Shown: in pieces, positions 1 through 5,068 of the stretch
How the letters are laid out: each line of letters opens with the position of its first letter
How positions within the stretch are numbered: position 1 is the stretch's first letter
NCBI RefSeq assembly: GCF_943914015.1
Contig: NZ_CALUAK010000138.1
Coordinates: 1-5,068, forward strand
DNA length: 5,068 nt
Direction of reading: 5' to 3'
From: an uncultured Corynebacterium sp.
Lineage (GTDB): Bacteria; Actinomycetota; Actinomycetes; Mycobacteriales; Mycobacteriaceae
Program-made: the position numbers and the translations under genes
Notes under the pieces: generated by a model
Database searches by the model: none
What the model was told of the DNA's origin: nothing
The model's input: only the letters and a program-made list of their open reading frames with translations

Positions 1-56
1 CGAGGGAAACAGCGAGCCGTACCCCGCGGGGATCTGCTGCGTGTGGGGAAAGGAAA
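1..56. other. Left edge, no recognisable gene
   Basis: I see no supportable gene in this edge segment. All three plus-strand frames stay open through it, but none closes before the terminator hairpin that follows, so no rightward gene ends here. The minus strand has no ATG, GTG or TTG start. It contains the 10-bp GC palindrome ccccgcgggg at 22-31, to which I assign no function. A neighbouring gene presumably lies to the left of the window. Confidence 0.5.
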
Positions 57-95
57 AAGGAGTGGGATGTTCCCACTCCTTCTGTTGAGTTTTTT
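49..95 (-). terminator. Intrinsic terminator of the helicase operon, probably bidirectional
   Basis: A perfect 11-bp inverted repeat (aaggagtggga at 57-67, tcccactcctt at 71-81) closes on a 3-nt loop. On the minus strand the stem is followed directly by TTTTTCCTTT-type sequence (plus-strand A-rich 49-58), the classical Rho-independent layout. It begins 29 nt after the helicase stop codon. On the plus strand a run of six T (90-95) follows the stem after 8 nt, so it could also stop a rightward transcript from a gene outside the window. Confidence 0.9.
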
Positions 96-110
96 GGTTT
101 CGAGAATCTA

Positions 111-1826
111 CTACCAGCGGCGAAGGTAATCGATGCGCTCCTGCAACTGGGCTGCAGTGCACATCGAGGTCGGCGGACCACCACAGGCCTTGCGTACCGC
201 CGTGTGGATCTGGGCATGGGGTTTGCCCTTTCGCGCTGCCGCAATCTGCACCAGCGCGTTCAGCTCCTTACGCAACCGCGGGATTTCCTGCGAGGCGACA
301 CGGGACTTCGCGGCGGCTACTCCCCCAGTCGGCGACGCATTCTTACGCTGCTCAGCCAGGCGAGCCTCTTCCCGCTTACGCTCCTGTTCCCGCTTATCTA
401 GCTGTTCCTCCTGACGGCGACGGAGCAGGGCACGCATCTGGTCGGCGTCGAGAAGCCCCGGTAGACCGAGGTAGTCCCGTTCCTCGTCGGAACCAGTAAA
501 GGTAGGCGTGCCGTAGGTGGAGCCATCGTAGATGAGGGAATCAAGCTCCGCCTCCGCAGAGACGGACTCGTATCCCTTTTCTGCATCGGGCTCGTTCTTT
601 TCCTTGTTCGCGTCGTTCAGCGCCTCATCATCCCAACCTTCGGAGGGGCGATGCGGCCTGCCGAGAACATGGTCGCGGGACTGCTCAAGCTTGGCGGCCA
701 GATCAAGAAGAACAGGAACAGAAGGCAGGAAAATGGAGGCGGTCTCCCCCGGCATTCGGGAACGCACGAAACGGCCGATTGCCTGAGCGAAGAACAACGG
801 TGTCGAAGCAGATGTTGCATACACGCCGACGGCGAGACGCGGGACATCCACGCCCTCACTCACCATGCGGACAGCGACCATCCACTCGTCCTGATTGCCG
901 GAGAAGTTGGCGATCTTCTCGCTGGCCTTCGAATCGTCGGAAAGCACGACCGTGACAGGCGAGCGTGACAGACGCTCCAAGATCTTGGCGTAGGCGCGGG
1001 CGGTCTCCTTGTTCGTGGCAATGACCAGCCCACCCGCATCGGGCATGTTCTGGCGCAGTTGTTCAAGCCGCGTCTGGGCGGCCTGCAACACCGCAGGGAT
1101 CCAATCGCCCTTGGGATCAAGGGCGGTTCGCCATGCGCGCGCCGTCTGCTCAGCGTTAAGGGGCTCGCCGAGGCGCGCCTCGTATTCCTCGCCGGCGCTA
1201 TCGCGCCAGCGAGCCTGGCCAGAATAGGCCAGGAAGACGACTGGGCGCACAACGCCATCGGCGAGTGCATCGCCGTACCCATACGTGTGATCCGACTGCG
1301 AGACGAGGTGACCGTCACCGTCCGGTGCGTAGCGCACGAACGGGATCGCCGCGTCGTCCGAGCGGAACGGCGTACCGGTGAGTGAGAGGCGTCGCTCAGC
1401 ATCGGCGTAGGCCATGCGGATACCTTCGCCCCAGCTCTTCGCGTCACCACCATGGTGAACCTCATCGAGGATGACGAGAGACTTCTTCGCCTCTGCCACA
1501 GCATGGTGCTTGTAGGGGTGCATGGAAACCTGGGCATAGGTCACGCACACCCCCGTCATGGCCGGGTTCACGCCATCGGTGTTTGAAAAGTGCGCATCAA
1601 GAGCAATCCCAAAACGGGCTGCTGACTTGGCCCACTGCGTCTTCAAGTGCTCGGTAGGCACGACAACGATGACGCGGTTGACGATCCTGCGCTTGAGCAG
1701 CTCAGAGGCAACGGTCAGCGCGAATGTTGTTTTACCGGCACCAGGGGTAGCAACGGCAAGGAAGTCCTTGGGGTTTTCTCGTAGATAGGTATCAAGCGCA
1801 CGTTTTTGCCAATTACGAAGCCCCAT
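111..1826 (-). CDS. SF2 DEAD/DEAH-type helicase with C-terminal coiled coil
   Basis: Predicted ATP-dependent nucleic-acid helicase or translocase of superfamily 2, of the broad ResIII/XPB/RadD-like type. Numbering from GTG 1832 (573 aa), the motifs are complete: Q-like LRNWQKRAL (5-13), Walker A ATPGAGKTT (28-36), motif Ia PTEHLKTQW (59-67), motif II DEVH (123-126), motif III SLTGTPFR (150-157), motif V SEGVDVP (325-331) and motif VI with arginine fingers QAIGRFVRSR (350-359). After both RecA lobes come an acidic linker (about 400-460), a charged Arg/Glu-rich predicted coiled coil (about 464-497) and a basic helical tail (about 506-573). No nuclease domain is visible. ATG 1826 is preferred over GTG 1832: AAAGGTGA ends about 6 nt before the ATG, while nothing precedes the GTG. 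It is the second gene of an operon with DUF3039. Motif set and family are confident; substrate and pathway (repair, RNA metabolism or other) are unknown. Confidence 0.93.
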   Translation of the reverse strand: MGLRNWQKRALDTYLRENPKDFLAVATPGAGKTTFALTVASELLKRRIVNRVIVVVPTEHLKTQWAKSAARFGIALDAHFSNTDGVNPAMTGVCVTYAQVSMHPYKHHAVAEAKKSLVILDEVHHGGDAKSWGEGIRMAYADAERRLSLTGTPFRSDDAAIPFVRYAPDGDGHLVSQSDHTYGYGDALADGVVRPVVFLAYSGQARWRDSAGEEYEARLGEPLNAEQTARAWRTALDPKGDWIPAVLQAAQTRLEQLRQNMPDAGGLVIATNKETARAYAKILERLSRSPVTVVLSDDSKASEKIANFSGNQDEWMVAVRMVSEGVDVPRLAVGVYATSASTPLFFAQAIGRFVRSRMPGETASIFLPSVPVLLDLAAKLEQSRDHVLGRPHRPSEGWDDEALNDANKEKNEPDAEKGYESVSAEAELDSLIYDGSTYGTPTFTGSDEERDYLGLPGLLDADQMRALLRRRQEEQLDKREQERKREEARLAEQRKNASPTGGVAAAKSRVASQEIPRLRKELNALVQIAAARKGKPHAQIHTAVRKACGGPPTSMCTAAQLQERIDYLRRW

Positions 1827-1838
1827 ACTCACCTTTTA
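1827..1838 (-). promoter_or_regulatory. Ribosome binding site of the helicase, overlapping the DUF3039 stop
   Basis: Minus-strand AAAAGGTGAGT precedes ATG 1826. The AAAGG core lies about 6 nt before the ATG and runs into the TGA stop of DUF3039 (1831-1829). The alternative GTG start at 1832 would overlap that stop by 4 nt (GTGA). Either way, ribosomes finishing DUF3039 are placed on the helicase start, so translational coupling is likely. Confidence 0.7.
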
Positions 1839-2080
1839 CGCAGGCTCTTGTAGATTCGTTCGCAATCGGGGCAGACAGGGGAACCGGGCTTCGCCTGCTT
1901 CCGGACGGGGAAGGTCTCCCCGCAGAGAGCAACCACCATTTTTCCACTCACGGCAGAATCAACAATCTGATTCTTCTTTACGTAGTGGAAAAACCGTGGG
2001 GTGTCGTCTGACGTGGATGTATCCTCCCGCACATCCGGGCGCTCAATAGTTTTCGTAGAAGTAGGCACGCCCCCTATCAT
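1829..2080 (-). CDS. DUF3039 family small protein, possible metal-binding
   Basis: Small hydrophilic protein of 83 residues, recognised as the actinobacterial DUF3039 family by the stretches IERPDVRE (12-19), FFHYVKKNQI (30-39), GKMVVALCGE (46-55) and PVCPDCERIYK (68-78). Function is uncharacterised. His32, Cys53, Cys70 and Cys73 form an H-C-CxxC set that could bind zinc; this is inference from residue spacing. No signal peptide or membrane segment is present, so it is probably cytoplasmic. It is the first gene of an operon with the helicase, whose start lies at its stop codon, suggesting the two act together or are needed in fixed ratio. The start is uncertain. ATG 2080 lacks a good Shine-Dalgarno site; GTG 2068 would give a 79-residue protein starting at PTSTKTIERP, fits conserved family N termini as I recall them, and lies 7 nt after a -10-like CATGAT. 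Confidence 0.88.
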   Translation of the reverse strand: MIGGVPTSTKTIERPDVREDTSTSDDTPRFFHYVKKNQIVDSAVSGKMVVALCGETFPVRKQAKPGSPVCPDCERIYKSLRKR

Positions 2081-2106
2081 GCCCCAGTTTCCCCAGAAAT
2101 GCTCAA
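2068..2106 (-). promoter_or_regulatory. Candidate promoter of the DUF3039-helicase operon
   Basis: Reading the minus strand, TTGAGC (2106-2101, 4 of 6 to TTGACA) is followed after 19 nt by CATGAT (2081-2076, 4 of 6 to TATAAT). Transcription would begin about 7 nt later, at GTG 2068, giving a leaderless mRNA. In that case ATG 2080 lies inside the -10 box and cannot be the start. The spacing is on the long side, so this remains a candidate. Confidence 0.35.
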
Positions 2107-2108
2107 TT

Positions 2109-2127
2109 GGGTTTACGCTAATGGATA
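2109..2127 (+). promoter_or_regulatory. Candidate -10 region of the DUF3099 gene (leaderless)
   Basis: TACGCT (2114-2119) or the overlapping GCTAAT (2117-2122) are the only -10-like boxes before ATG 2121 and ATG 2127. There is no purine-rich ribosome binding site before either ATG. From TACGCT, transcription would start at about 2126-2127, matching a leaderless start at ATG 2127. No convincing -35 is visible. Only about 40 bp separate it from the divergent DUF3039 start, so the two promoters must share this segment. Confidence 0.3.
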
Positions 2128-2819
2128 TGACAGGCTCATACCCGGGCGAGAGTTCTCAGCGCCGCGATCCCCGCGGCACAGACGCGTCCCGGTCGACGGA
2201 TGCGTCAACGTCTCCTGGGCACGAGACCGCCTCTGGGGATACCTCTGAGCATGCAGATTCCGCTGCGACATCCAGGTCAGCTGGCTTCCACAGCGACGAT
2301 TTCGACACTTCTACCGGGGTCATCGATGCAGATGCTTCGGAGGTGGAAACGGACCACTCCAGCCAGTCCTCGCTGCGCCACTGGTGGTCCACGCACGCGC
2401 GGCGGAGTTCGTCTGTAGAGCTCATCACCGATCAGGAAAAGCGCACTCCGTGGCAAAACCACGAGCATCGGAAGATCATCTACATGTGGATGCAGGGCAT
2501 GCGTATCCCCTTCCTCGTCGGCTCTGCAATTACCTACCTCGTGTGGCACAACATCCTTTTGAGTTGGGTCATCTTCCTCATCTCTGTTCCGCTGCCGTGG
2601 ATTAGCGTGGTCATCGCCAATGGTGCAGGTGAGCCCCGGGACAAGCGTGAACAGAACGTGTACAGGCCGGAGCGGGTCCGCGCTGAACATGCTCATTCCA
2701 CCTACGCAGCGCTCCACGCCCCGTCCCCGACCACGGACGCATCAGCAGACGTTCCAGCACTTGAGCAGGCAGATCCCCGGCGCGACACGGCACCAGGCGA
2801 CGAGGGGCCTACTCGGTAG
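2121..2819 (+). CDS. DUF3099 family two-helix membrane protein
   Basis: Predicted small integral membrane protein of 232 residues in the actinobacterial DUF3099 family; function unknown. Residues 1-98 are low-complexity, rich in Ser, Thr, Asp and Ala, and probably disordered. The conserved core starts at VELITDQEKR (99-108), continues through MQGMRIPFL (124-132) and contains two hydrophobic segments (about 129-143 and 145-166) split by the short polar turn WHN, forming a helical hairpin. A basic stretch EPRDKREQNVYRPERVR (171-187) follows the second helix, then a Pro/Ala/Asp-rich tail to 232. Family members as I recall are about half this length, so both tails are extensions. Longer translation from ATG 2001 is possible but would overlap the DUF3039 gene on the opposite strand, including its promoter. 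ATG 2121 or 2127 is therefore preferred, both lacking a Shine-Dalgarno site. The family call rests on the core only. Confidence 0.8.
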   Translation: MDMTGSYPGESSQRRDPRGTDASRSTDASTSPGHETASGDTSEHADSAATSRSAGFHSDDFDTSTGVIDADASEVETDHSSQSSLRHWWSTHARRSSSVELITDQEKRTPWQNHEHRKIIYMWMQGMRIPFLVGSAITYLVWHNILLSWVIFLISVPLPWISVVIANGAGEPRDKREQNVYRPERVRAEHAHSTYAALHAPSPTTDASADVPALEQADPRRDTAPGDEGPTR

Positions 2820-2838
2820 CCTGGCTGCGTTCCCGCGA

Positions 2839-2881
2839 CCACACGCGCCGTTCCTGCAGTTCCTGGCCACTGCGCCTGTGG
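2839..2881 (+). terminator. Weak hairpin after DUF3099
   Basis: CCACAcGCGC (2839-2848) can pair with GCGCcTGTGG (2872-2881), leaving one C-C mismatch and a 23-nt loop. The following sequence is moderately T-rich (ctctttggctttt, 2891-2903) but has no true T-run. It could contribute to termination 20 nt after the DUF3099 stop. The long loop makes this weak. Confidence 0.2.
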
Positions 2882-2946
2882 GGTGTGAGGCTCTTTGGCT
2901 TTTCGACGCTTCCCCGCACGGTTTATCTCTCCCGTTACCCTATGCT

Positions 2947-2978
2947 GAGCGTCGCCGAGTTTTCTCGCCCGCTTTTTT
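2947..2978 (+). terminator. Possible terminator before the methyltransferase
   Basis: CGAG (2956-2959) pairs with CTCG (2964-2967) across a TTTT loop. After a small internal loop, GAGCG (2947-2951) pairs with CGCTT (2970-2974, one G-T pair). A run of six T (2973-2978) follows at once. This resembles a Rho-independent terminator for the DUF3099 transcript, placed directly upstream of the methyltransferase -10 box. The stem is short and interrupted. Confidence 0.4.
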
Positions 2979-2994
2979 ATAGATAATGAATACA
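2979..2994 (+). promoter_or_regulatory. Candidate -10 box giving a leaderless methyltransferase mRNA
   Basis: The only AT-rich segment in the neighbourhood reads tatagataatgaatac before ATG 2994. GATAAT (2982-2987) matches TATAAT in 5 of 6 positions and would place the transcription start at 2993-2995, on the ATG itself. There is no Shine-Dalgarno-like sequence in the 20 nt before ATG 2994, and only a weak GAG before ATG 3003. No good -35 is seen, which is common in actinobacterial promoters. Confidence 0.5.
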
Positions 2995-4559
2995 TGAGAC
3001 GCATGCAATCGCCACAGGGGAATCCAGAGGCAACGCCCAGGGAGCAACTCGGACTCGACCTCACAGAGAGGTTTGCCGACTGCGGGTTTACACCAGACGG
3101 ACTTGCAGAAAACTATGGCGCGGAGATCCTCGGCTGCATTGCACGCGGGGAACCCGCACCCGTGGAGCTTGCCACGGAGGCGGGACGGCCCATCGATCAC
3201 CTTGTGCGCGCCGCTATCCTCCACCTGCCGGCCGATCTTGATTCCGCCCTCGGTACGAAGCTCACAGACCGGTGCGCGGAGGCAGGGCTTGTTTCTGTGA
3301 CGGTCACACCCTCTGCAGCTAATGCGCGCCAGGGCGAATTCATCTGTGATATCCGCCCGCACACAATTGGTGGTGTCACGCGCTGGGTGTTCTCCGATCC
3401 GGATCCATCGATGCATATCCGTGAACTTGCCGATGACCATGTCATGGGTTTGGGTGCTGCCTCACGCCTCATGCTCGATGTCGTCCCCACAACGCCTGTG
3501 GCCCGCGTCCTCGATCTGGGCACGGGAGCGGGAACGCTCCTGCTCTCACAGGTGGGGCATGCGCGGGAGCTGTGGGGAACAGACATTTCCCGGCGGACCG
3601 TGGACTTTGCCACGCTGACTCTTGCCGGCACCGGCGTAAGGCTCGCGGAGGGCTCATGGTTTGAACCTGTGCAATCGATGACCTTTGACCGGATCATCGC
3701 CAACCCTCCCTTTGTTATCGCACCTCCCGGGGCTGCAAAAACGTATAGACAATCCACGTTCGCCCTGGACGGGGCGACGCGCTTTGTGGTCAATAATGTC
3801 CGTGACTACCTCAACGAGGGGGCGACCGCGCACATCCTCGGCGCCTGGGCGCTAGGCGACGGCGAGGCGTGGGAACAGCATGTCGCATCGTTTGCCCCCG
3901 CTAAGGGCGTGTGCTGCTGGGCTATCCAGCGTGACGAAGTCTCCCCTGCCGCCTACACGGCGATGTTCCTTCGCGATGAGGGCATCGATCCACGCTCGGA
4001 CAAGGGTAAGGAGACAACGCGCGCATGGCTGTCCTTCTTTGCGGAAGAAGGCCTCAAGCGCATCGGCCTAGGAATGATCCACCTCAGTGCCCTGGGGGTG
4101 GACCAACCCAGCGAGGTGTTTACAGAGGAGATTCTCACTCCCATTGGCCCGGACGCGGGTGCGGAGGTCGCCGAGTTCTTCACCCGGGCCCAGTGGCTGC
4201 GCGAGCAAACCCCAGACTCGCTTCTTTCCGCAACATATCTCGTGCGGCCAACGGTGGCGAAGGAAGATGTTGCGCTTCCCGACACAGAGCAAGGCTCAGG
4301 CTGGACCCGTACCGCCCTGCGTCTGACACGCACGGACGGCTTCGCCTATACGCACGAGATTGATGACGACCTGTGCTCCCTCCTTTCCGGGTTGCACCCG
4401 CAGGGTCTGTCGTTGGGAGAGGTGTGCGGACTGTTTGCACTTGCCCACGGCCTCGACGAGGACGAGCTGACGCGAAAGGCCGTGCCCCTCGTCACTGTCC
4501 TCATCCAGCATGGCATGATCCTCCCCGCAGATCTCGTGTCACCGCAGTTCCTCCCATAA
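2994..4559 (+). CDS. Class I SAM-dependent methyltransferase with NPPF motif
   Basis: Cytoplasmic methyltransferase of 521 residues with no signal peptide or membrane segment. Residues 1-140 form an N-terminal accessory domain of the kind found in actinobacterial homologues (DUF7059-like). The catalytic Rossmann domain follows: HVMGLGAASRLML (149-161), SAM-binding motif I VLDLGTGAGTLLL (172-184), acidic end of strand 2 at GTDIS (195-199, Asp197) and motif IV IIANPPF (234-240). Residues from about 400 to the end form a C-terminal domain (DUF7782-like), with a winged-helix-like end (about 465-510) as a guess. The NPPF/Y motif is typical of enzymes that methylate exocyclic or amide nitrogens (RNA and DNA N-methyltransferases, HemK/PrmC). 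The actual substrate cannot be read from the sequence. Start ATG 2994 is chosen because the -10-like box fits a leaderless mRNA; ATG 3003 is the alternative. The next gene, dtd, lies 175 bp downstream on the same strand. Domain names are from memory. Confidence 0.9.
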   Translation: MRRMQSPQGNPEATPREQLGLDLTERFADCGFTPDGLAENYGAEILGCIARGEPAPVELATEAGRPIDHLVRAAILHLPADLDSALGTKLTDRCAEAGLVSVTVTPSAANARQGEFICDIRPHTIGGVTRWVFSDPDPSMHIRELADDHVMGLGAASRLMLDVVPTTPVARVLDLGTGAGTLLLSQVGHARELWGTDISRRTVDFATLTLAGTGVRLAEGSWFEPVQSMTFDRIIANPPFVIAPPGAAKTYRQSTFALDGATRFVVNNVRDYLNEGATAHILGAWALGDGEAWEQHVASFAPAKGVCCWAIQRDEVSPAAYTAMFLRDEGIDPRSDKGKETTRAWLSFFAEEGLKRIGLGMIHLSALGVDQPSEVFTEEILTPIGPDAGAEVAEFFTRAQWLREQTPDSLLSATYLVRPTVAKEDVALPDTEQGSGWTRTALRLTRTDGFAYTHEIDDDLCSLLSGLHPQGLSLGEVCGLFALAHGLDEDELTRKAVPLVTVLIQHGMILPADLVSPQFLP

Positions 4560-4568
4560 AACCATCTG

Positions 4569-4601
4569 TGGCAGGTAGTTGCCAGTTTCCACTACCTGCC
4601 A
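4569..4601 (+). terminator. Strong hairpin after the methyltransferase
   Basis: A perfect 11-bp inverted repeat, TGGCAGGTAGT (4569-4579) and ACTACCTGCCA (4591-4601), encloses an 11-nt loop and begins 9 nt after the methyltransferase stop. No T-run follows (next bases tggcggggc), so it is not a classical intrinsic terminator. Position and stability still favour a terminator or 3'-end stabiliser. Confidence 0.6.
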
Positions 4602-4617
4602 TGGCGGGGCACCCTCG

Positions 4618-4652
4618 GGTGGCAGTATCACGTGCGTGTACTGGCCACGCCC
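4618..4652 (+). repeat. Second, bulged hairpin upstream of dtd
   Basis: GGGTGGCAGTA (4618-4627 region) can pair with TACTGGCCACGCCC (4639-4652) if a single C and a two-base CG are bulged out; the loop may contain a small CACG/CGTG stem. A moderately T-rich stretch follows (tcgtgtttgtgttt). It might be a second terminator or part of a dtd regulatory region. The bulges make it uncertain. Confidence 0.3.
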
Positions 4653-4682
4653 TCGTGTTTGTGTTTACTACCCTGGTGGAGG

Positions 4683-4711
4683 TAGACAAACTCCAATAAA
4701 CGCAATACTAA
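4683..4711 (+). promoter_or_regulatory. Candidate dtd promoter
   Basis: TAGACA (4683-4688, 5 of 6 to TTGACA) and TACTAA (4706-4711, a weak -10) are separated by 17 nt. An overlapping AATACT (4704-4709) matches TATAAT in 4 of 6 positions but with shorter spacing. Transcription would start near 4718, leaving a short leader that holds the ribosome binding site. A small inverted repeat TGGAG/CTCCA (about 4677-4695) overlaps the -35; its meaning is unclear. Confidence 0.4.
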
Positions 4712-4715
4712 AGAT

Positions 4716-4726
4716 AAAGAGAGGGA
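4716..4726 (+). promoter_or_regulatory. Ribosome binding site of dtd
   Basis: Purine-rich AAAGAGAGGGA lies 8-10 nt before ATG 4735. It is the only clear Shine-Dalgarno-type site among the plus-strand genes of the window and fixes the dtd start. Confidence 0.7.
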
Positions 4727-4734
4727 TCCACCGT

Positions 4735-5068
4735 ATGCGCGCTGTGCTAACACGGGTAACGGAAGCAGCTGTCACCGTCGATGGGAAGGTTGTTGGTGCC
4801 ATCGACTGTCCAGAAACCGGAGGAATCCTAGCTCTCGTTGGTGTTGGCCGGGAAGATTCGGATGCGGCGTGGGAAACGATGGCGCGCAAGATCGCGGAAC
4901 TGCGCATCCTGGAGGGCGAAGTATCCGTGACGGACGCCCACGCTCCCGTGCTGCTCGTCAGCCAGTTCACGCTCATGGGGAAAACCGCCAAGGGGCGTCG
5001 CCCGTCGTGGTCGGATGCCGCACCGGGACCGGAGGCGGAACCCATCATTAACAAGATCGCCGATGAGC
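4735..5068 (+). CDS. dtd: D-aminoacyl-tRNA deacylase (partial, runs off right edge)
   Basis: Hydrolyses the ester bond of D-aminoacyl-tRNA (D-Tyr-tRNA and others, also Gly-tRNA(Ala)), releasing D-amino acid and free tRNA in the cytoplasm; a proofreading step of translation. The first 111 residues are present and the frame is open at the edge; the family is usually about 145-150 residues. Visible signatures are the start MRAVLTRVTEAAVTVDGKVVG, the core LALVGVG (32-38), MARKIAELRI (49-58), the active-site motif SQFTL (76-80) and KGRRPSWSDAAPG (86-98). The Gly-cisPro motif that gives chiral selectivity lies near the C terminus and is outside the window. Compared with E. coli Dtd from memory, the segment between RI (57-58) and SQFTL is about five residues shorter and a few residues are added at CPETGG (25-30). 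This looks like a lineage variant, not damage. The start is supported by AGAGAGGGA. Confidence 0.95.
   Translation, partial: MRAVLTRVTEAAVTVDGKVVGAIDCPETGGILALVGVGREDSDAAWETMARKIAELRILEGEVSVTDAHAPVLLVSQFTLMGKTAKGRRPSWSDAAPGPEAEPIINKIADE

Noticed and set aside
22..31. Perfect palindrome ccccgcgggg
   Set aside because: A 10-bp GC palindrome is expected by chance in such DNA and has no loop, T-run or promoter context.
860..1537. 225-residue minus-strand open frame
   Set aside because: Out-of-frame shadow of the helicase gene: Arg/Ser-rich, no recognisable motif, while the helicase motifs in this span are intact in the other frame.
2001..2120. N-terminal extension of the DUF3099 protein by 40 residues from ATG 2001
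   Set aside because: It would overlap the start of DUF3039 on the other strand and its promoter region, and the added residues look like the antisense of DUF3039 coding sequence.
2277..2717. 146-residue antisense open frame opposite DUF3099
   Set aside because: No family resemblance, and the plus strand encodes the conserved DUF3099 core here.
2904..2954. 7-bp inverted repeat CGACGCT / AGCGTCG
   Set aside because: A 37-nt loop and short arms; one arm is better explained by the terminator-like stem at 2947-2978.
3197..3793. 198-residue antisense open frame
   Set aside because: Lies opposite the methyltransferase catalytic domain; Arg/Ser/Pro-rich composition typical of antisense frames in high-GC DNA.
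1..5068. Defence system, mobile element, CRISPR or RNA gene
   Set aside because: I found no transposase, integrase, direct-repeat array, tRNA-like cloverleaf or restriction/toxin gene. The helicase alone, beside core genes, is not evidence of a defence locus.

Overview
The window looks like ordinary chromosomal DNA of a high-GC actinobacterium, most likely Corynebacterium or a close relative in the Mycobacteriales. I base this on three things: a DUF3039 protein and a DUF3099 protein (both actinobacterial families), a D-aminoacyl-tRNA deacylase whose core (SQFTLMG...KGRRPSWSDAAPG) matches what I remember of corynebacterial Dtd, and several genes that lack a Shine-Dalgarno site but have a -10-like box about 7 nt before a start codon, as leaderless actinobacterial transcripts do. 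The genus is inferred from memory of these families, not from a search.

Layout. Bases 1-110 hold no recognisable gene but contain a strong inverted repeat with T-runs on both sides, the terminator of the leftward operon. Bases 111-2080 on the minus strand are a two-gene operon: a small DUF3039 protein with a possible H-C-C-C metal site, followed without a gap by an SF2 DEAD/DEAH-type helicase. The helicase ribosome binding site lies over the DUF3039 stop codon. A divergent promoter region of about 40 bp (2081-2120) separates this operon from a plus-strand DUF3099 membrane protein (2121-2819). A 174-bp gap with terminator-like and promoter-like signals follows, then a 521-residue class I SAM-dependent methyltransferase with an NPPF motif (2994-4559), most likely leaderless. 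A 175-bp gap with two hairpins and a candidate promoter precedes dtd, which is cut by the right edge of the window (4735-5068+).

How the genes work together. The only firm functional coupling is DUF3039 with the helicase: same operon, overlapping translation signals. DUF3099, the methyltransferase and dtd run in the same direction, but each seems to have its own promoter. Dtd removes D-amino acids from mischarged tRNA. The methyltransferase substrate is unknown; its NPPF motif suggests N-methylation of RNA, DNA or a protein amide. I see no mobile element, CRISPR array, toxin-antitoxin pair, defence island, tRNA or rRNA. The most interesting unresolved biology is the DUF3039-helicase pair and the orphan methyltransferase.
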